DNA of 16,520 nt from Nitrososphaera_A sp036522495 (GTDB lineage: Archaea; Thermoproteota; Nitrososphaeria; Nitrososphaerales; Nitrososphaeraceae). The stretch lies in assembly GCA_036522495.1 (NCBI GenBank), contig DATDFS010000073.1:1-16520 (forward strand), in the 5' to 3' direction. Position 1 is the stretch's first letter. Every line of letters starts with the position of its first letter. The translations under genes and the position numbers were made by a program. Below, one piece after another: positions 14,263 to 16,520 of this stretch. The notes beneath the pieces were generated by a model that worked only from the letters and a program-made list of their open reading frames with translations, did no database searches and was not told the origin of the DNA.

Positions 14263-14922
14263 CTAATATGTGATCTGTATCTCCACTGCTTCGCCATTTT
14301 CTATTAACGATCGCGCATTTTCGAATGGAATCACAGCAACGTCTTCCTGCAGGAAGGGTCCATATTTTATCATATTAGTACCTATAAACTGTTCCATTGG
14401 TTTGATAAATCTCACAACGACTTGTTTGGAACGAATTCTTGCTGAGATTGATTCAAGTACTTTCGGCCTACCCCTCAGAGTAGCAGCGAGTACGGCCATT
14501 CTCCTTTTATCCGATTCCTTTTGCCCATCTAAAATATATTTCTCTTCTTCGGTAAGTTTTGAATAGTCCACTCCAGCATTTATCGTTGAACATAATCCTG
14601 ATTCATTGGCTTGTTGTTGCTGCTCCAAGAACTTACGATAACGAGTTTCAAGAAGAATCTCGGCAGAAATACATATCATGTCCACCATTTTATCTCGAAT
14701 CTTCTCCTCTACTCCTTCATATCGTTGTCCTCTGAGACTTTCTAAGACTATGGCGATGTTTTGATAAGTATCGAGAGATATAGATTGTAATGTCGCTATT
14801 TCGACTTCCTTTAGCAATAAGATATATGCATCTTTGAGCGTTAATGATTCCGCTTGGGTGCTAATGCTCCTTCCTCCTCCTCCATCTTTCTCCTGATCCT
14901 CTTTTCTTACTGTTGGAACCAC
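14263..14922 (-). CDS. Archaeal GINS subunit (Gins51/Gins15 type)
   Basis: A 219-residue DNA replication protein. GINS joins MCM helicase and a GAN/RecJ-type partner in the archaeal CMG-like helicase. The N-terminal helical A domain covers about 27-115 (LTLKDAYILLLKEVEIATLQSI, EKIRDKMVDMICISAEILLETRYRKFLEQ). After a linker (KLTEEEKYIL) comes the small beta-rich B domain at about 165-219: VVVRFIKPMEQFIGTNMIKYGPFLQEDVAVIPFENARSLIENG, with the family signature of a Phe/Ile-Gly-x-x-x-x-x-YGPF pattern. The A-then-B order indicates the Gins51 (Sld5/Psf1-like) paralogue rather than Gins23. The start is GTG at 14922; no in-frame ATG lies nearby. The TATA-like TATAATTTAAGC (about 14973-14984, minus strand) is shared with the divergent glutamine synthetase. 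Confidence 0.82.
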   Translation of the reverse strand: MVPTVRKEDQEKDGGGGRSISTQAESLTLKDAYILLLKEVEIATLQSISLDTYQNIAIVLESLRGQRYEGVEEKIRDKMVDMICISAEILLETRYRKFLEQQQQANESGLCSTINAGVDYSKLTEEEKYILDGQKESDKRRMAVLAATLRGRPKVLESISARIRSKQVVVRFIKPMEQFIGTNMIKYGPFLQEDVAVIPFENARSLIENGEAVEIQITY

Positions 14923-14972
14923 TTTATTGTTTCACACTCTTCCTTTGGCGCAGGCACTCCTCTTGCTGATAA

Positions 14973-14984
14973 GCTTAAATTATA
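14973..14984. promoter_or_regulatory. Shared AT-rich promoter core, GINS / glutamine synthetase
   Basis: GCTTAAATTATA reads as a TATA-like box on both strands: TTAAATTATA toward glutamine synthetase (TSS predicted near 15005-15010) and TATAATTTAAG toward GINS (TSS predicted near 14945-14955). One element serving both directions would couple or exclude the two transcripts. Confidence 0.4.
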
Positions 14985-14997
14985 GACGTATAGTGTC

Positions 14998-15012
14998 CTA
15001 TCTAAGAGATAG
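14998..15012. promoter_or_regulatory. Palindrome at the predicted glutamine synthetase transcription start
   Basis: CTATCT (14998-15003), AAG, AGATAG (15007-15012): perfect 6-bp arms with a 3-base spacer. It ends five bases before the TTG start of glutamine synthetase and covers the predicted transcription start, where a repressor would block initiation. It does not look like the GGAA-N6-TTCC type of NrpR site. Confidence 0.4.
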
Positions 15013-15017
15013 CTCAG

Positions 15018-16484
15018 TTGCCTTATAAAGTGATTGATGGTGAAATCGAACCATTGGCATTTACTGCAGATGAAGTTATGCAAAAGTTAAAGAACGATCA
15101 AATCAAGTTCCTTGATCTGCAATTTACTGGATTGACGGGAAGGTTCCATCACACTACTATGGCAGCTAACATGTTTCGCAGGGAAGATTTTGATACTGGT
15201 CTACCCAAGCTTGATGGTTCTTCAATTCGCGGTTTTACAGAAATTCACGAATCAGATCTAATTATTAGGCCAGATCCCTCTACGTATGCGATCATCCCTT
15301 GGATTGAAAAAGATTGTGCCGCAAGACTAATCTGCGATGTTTTAAGCGGTGGTTCTAATAGGGACACATTTCCCCACGACCCTCGAGGAATTGCCACGAG
15401 AGCTTCGAAATATACTTCTGAACAAGGCTATGATGCTTCGTATTGGGGACCTGAGGTTGAATTTTTTGTTTTCGACAAGCTCGAAGTTAACACAATGACG
15501 CCTTATCATAGTCAGACCTATAAAATAACATCTAGGGAAGCACCATGGTCTACTGATAGCGTAGGCTACGCTTTAAGATTAAAAGAGGGTTATCTTCCAA
15601 GCGCCCCCGGTGACACCCTTATGGATTATCGCAATGAGTGTGTGGATGTCTTAAGTAACAACTTTGGCATCGTTTGCGATACGCATCATCATGAGGTAGC
15701 GACAGCTGGCCAGTGTGAAATTGATATCAGATATGATACTCTAGTTAACGCAGCAGACTCTGTACAGAGTTATAAATACATAGTAAAGAACATTGCAAAA
15801 AAGCATAATATGATCGCTACGATGATGCCCAAACCGATTGCTCTTGACAACGGCTCAGGCATGCATGTAAACGTTAGTCTGTGGAACCATGGTATAAACC
15901 TGTTTTTTGATGCTAACGACAAATATGCAGAAATATCAGAGATTGCTCGCTATTTTGGAGGGGGCATAATAGATCATGCAGATGCTCTTGCAGCCATAGT
16001 TGCTCCAACTACTAATTCTTATAGAAGGCTTGTACCTGGCTACGAAGCTCCTGTATATGTTGCATGGAGCACGGGTAACAGATCTGCAATAATAAGGATT
16101 CCTGCTCATTTCAAGGGTCAAAAATTTGCCAATATGAAGAGAATTGAGTTCAGAGCTCCTGATCCCTCTTGTAACCCATACCTTGCATTCTCTGCAGTAA
16201 TTGCAGCTGGATTAGATGGAATCAAAAGGAAAAAGGCAATTAGTGATCCTGTTAACGAAGACATTTTTAAAATGACTTCAAGCCGCAGGCGAGATCTCGG
16301 TATCAGGCAGTTGCCTGCAAGTTTAAGAGAAGCTTACGAGGAACTAAAGAGCGACAAGGTCTTTTTAAGAGAAATCTTCGGCGACGATACCATCGATAAG
16401 ATAATCGAACATGAGGCGAAAGACCATAATGAGGTTGCAATAAGACCGCATCCACATGAGTTTTCCATGTATGCAGATGTTTAG
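15018..16484 (+). CDS. glnA: Glutamine synthetase, type I
   Basis: A 488-residue glutamine synthetase that condenses ammonia with glutamate using ATP, the main route of nitrogen assimilation. Motifs in order: DGSSIRGF (66-73), WGPEVEFFVFD (143-153, metal-ligand Glu), HHHEVATAGQCEI (223-235), NGSGMHVNVSLW (278-289), NSYRRLVPGYEAP (333-345), IPAHF, and FRAPDPSCNPYLAF (378-391). At the place where many bacterial GSI-beta enzymes carry the adenylylated Tyr (NLYDLPP context), this protein reads EDIFKMTSSRRRDLG without Tyr, so adenylylation control is not expected. The start is TTG at 15018, a few bases after the predicted transcription start. An inverted repeat at 14998-15012 suggests local transcriptional control. 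Divergent from GINS; the gene is complete within the window. Confidence 0.95.
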   Translation: MPYKVIDGEIEPLAFTADEVMQKLKNDQIKFLDLQFTGLTGRFHHTTMAANMFRREDFDTGLPKLDGSSIRGFTEIHESDLIIRPDPSTYAIIPWIEKDCAARLICDVLSGGSNRDTFPHDPRGIATRASKYTSEQGYDASYWGPEVEFFVFDKLEVNTMTPYHSQTYKITSREAPWSTDSVGYALRLKEGYLPSAPGDTLMDYRNECVDVLSNNFGIVCDTHHHEVATAGQCEIDIRYDTLVNAADSVQSYKYIVKNIAKKHNMIATMMPKPIALDNGSGMHVNVSLWNHGINLFFDANDKYAEISEIARYFGGGIIDHADALAAIVAPTTNSYRRLVPGYEAPVYVAWSTGNRSAIIRIPAHFKGQKFANMKRIEFRAPDPSCNPYLAFSAVIAAGLDGIKRKKAISDPVNEDIFKMTSSRRRDLGIRQLPASLREAYEELKSDKVFLREIFGDDTIDKIIEHEAKDHNEVAIRPHPHEFSMYADV

Positions 16485-16520
16485 CAGAATATATTCATGA
16501 CGGTTTGTTAGATCAAAAAA

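Overview
The window looks like a chromosomal segment of an ammonia-oxidising archaeon of the Nitrososphaeria (Thaumarchaeota), probably order Nitrososphaerales; a Nitrosocosmicus-like genome is a guess. Reasons: archaeal information-processing genes (transcription factor E, a GINS replication subunit), a single-domain parvulin like the thaumarchaeal NmPin, a fused ADP-forming acyl-CoA synthetase of the type used in the thaumarchaeal 3-hydroxypropionate/4-hydroxybutyrate cycle, and a DUF6659-type small protein. The DNA is AT-rich. Almost every gene has its own TATA-like box about 25-35 bases before its start, with little or no leader, as expected for archaeal leaderless transcription. I see no operons.

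Layout. 1-1001: gap, a tRNA-Arg(GCG) on the minus strand, another gap with a possible 44-residue ORF, and a DUF6659-like gene. 1002-4616: a secreted HtrA-type protease (plus), facing a parvulin isomerase (minus), then an M20 metallopeptidase (minus). 4756-7715: the ADP-forming acyl-CoA synthetase, facing a double zinc-ribbon/PRC-barrel protein only two bases away. 7972-10764: a DEAD-box RNA helicase, transcription factor E and a four-helix membrane protein, all plus strand. 11202-12082: a dCMP-deaminase-like enzyme facing a small three-helix membrane protein. 12083-14262: a gene-poor stretch of about 2.2 kb holding a badly decayed minus-strand gene and several strong hairpins. 14263-16484: a GINS subunit and a type I glutamine synthetase, divergent from a shared AT-rich promoter region.

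The genes are mostly core housekeeping: replication (GINS), transcription (TFE), RNA remodelling (DEAD box), protein quality control (HtrA, parvulin, M20 peptidase), nucleotide supply (dCMP deaminase), carbon fixation or CoA-ester chemistry (acyl-CoA synthetase) and nitrogen assimilation (glutamine synthetase). I see no insertion sequence, prophage, CRISPR array or defence island. The most unusual things are a nearly perfect 60-bp in-frame duplication inside the HtrA protease that puts a second copy of its pre-active-site strand into another loop; a perfect 17-bp palindrome abutting a TATA box upstream of that gene; a multi-lesion pseudogene at 12548-13710 that can be read as one ancestral protein; and a cluster of hairpins at 13910-13981 that might be a small structured RNA. 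I did not find a convincing new multi-gene system.
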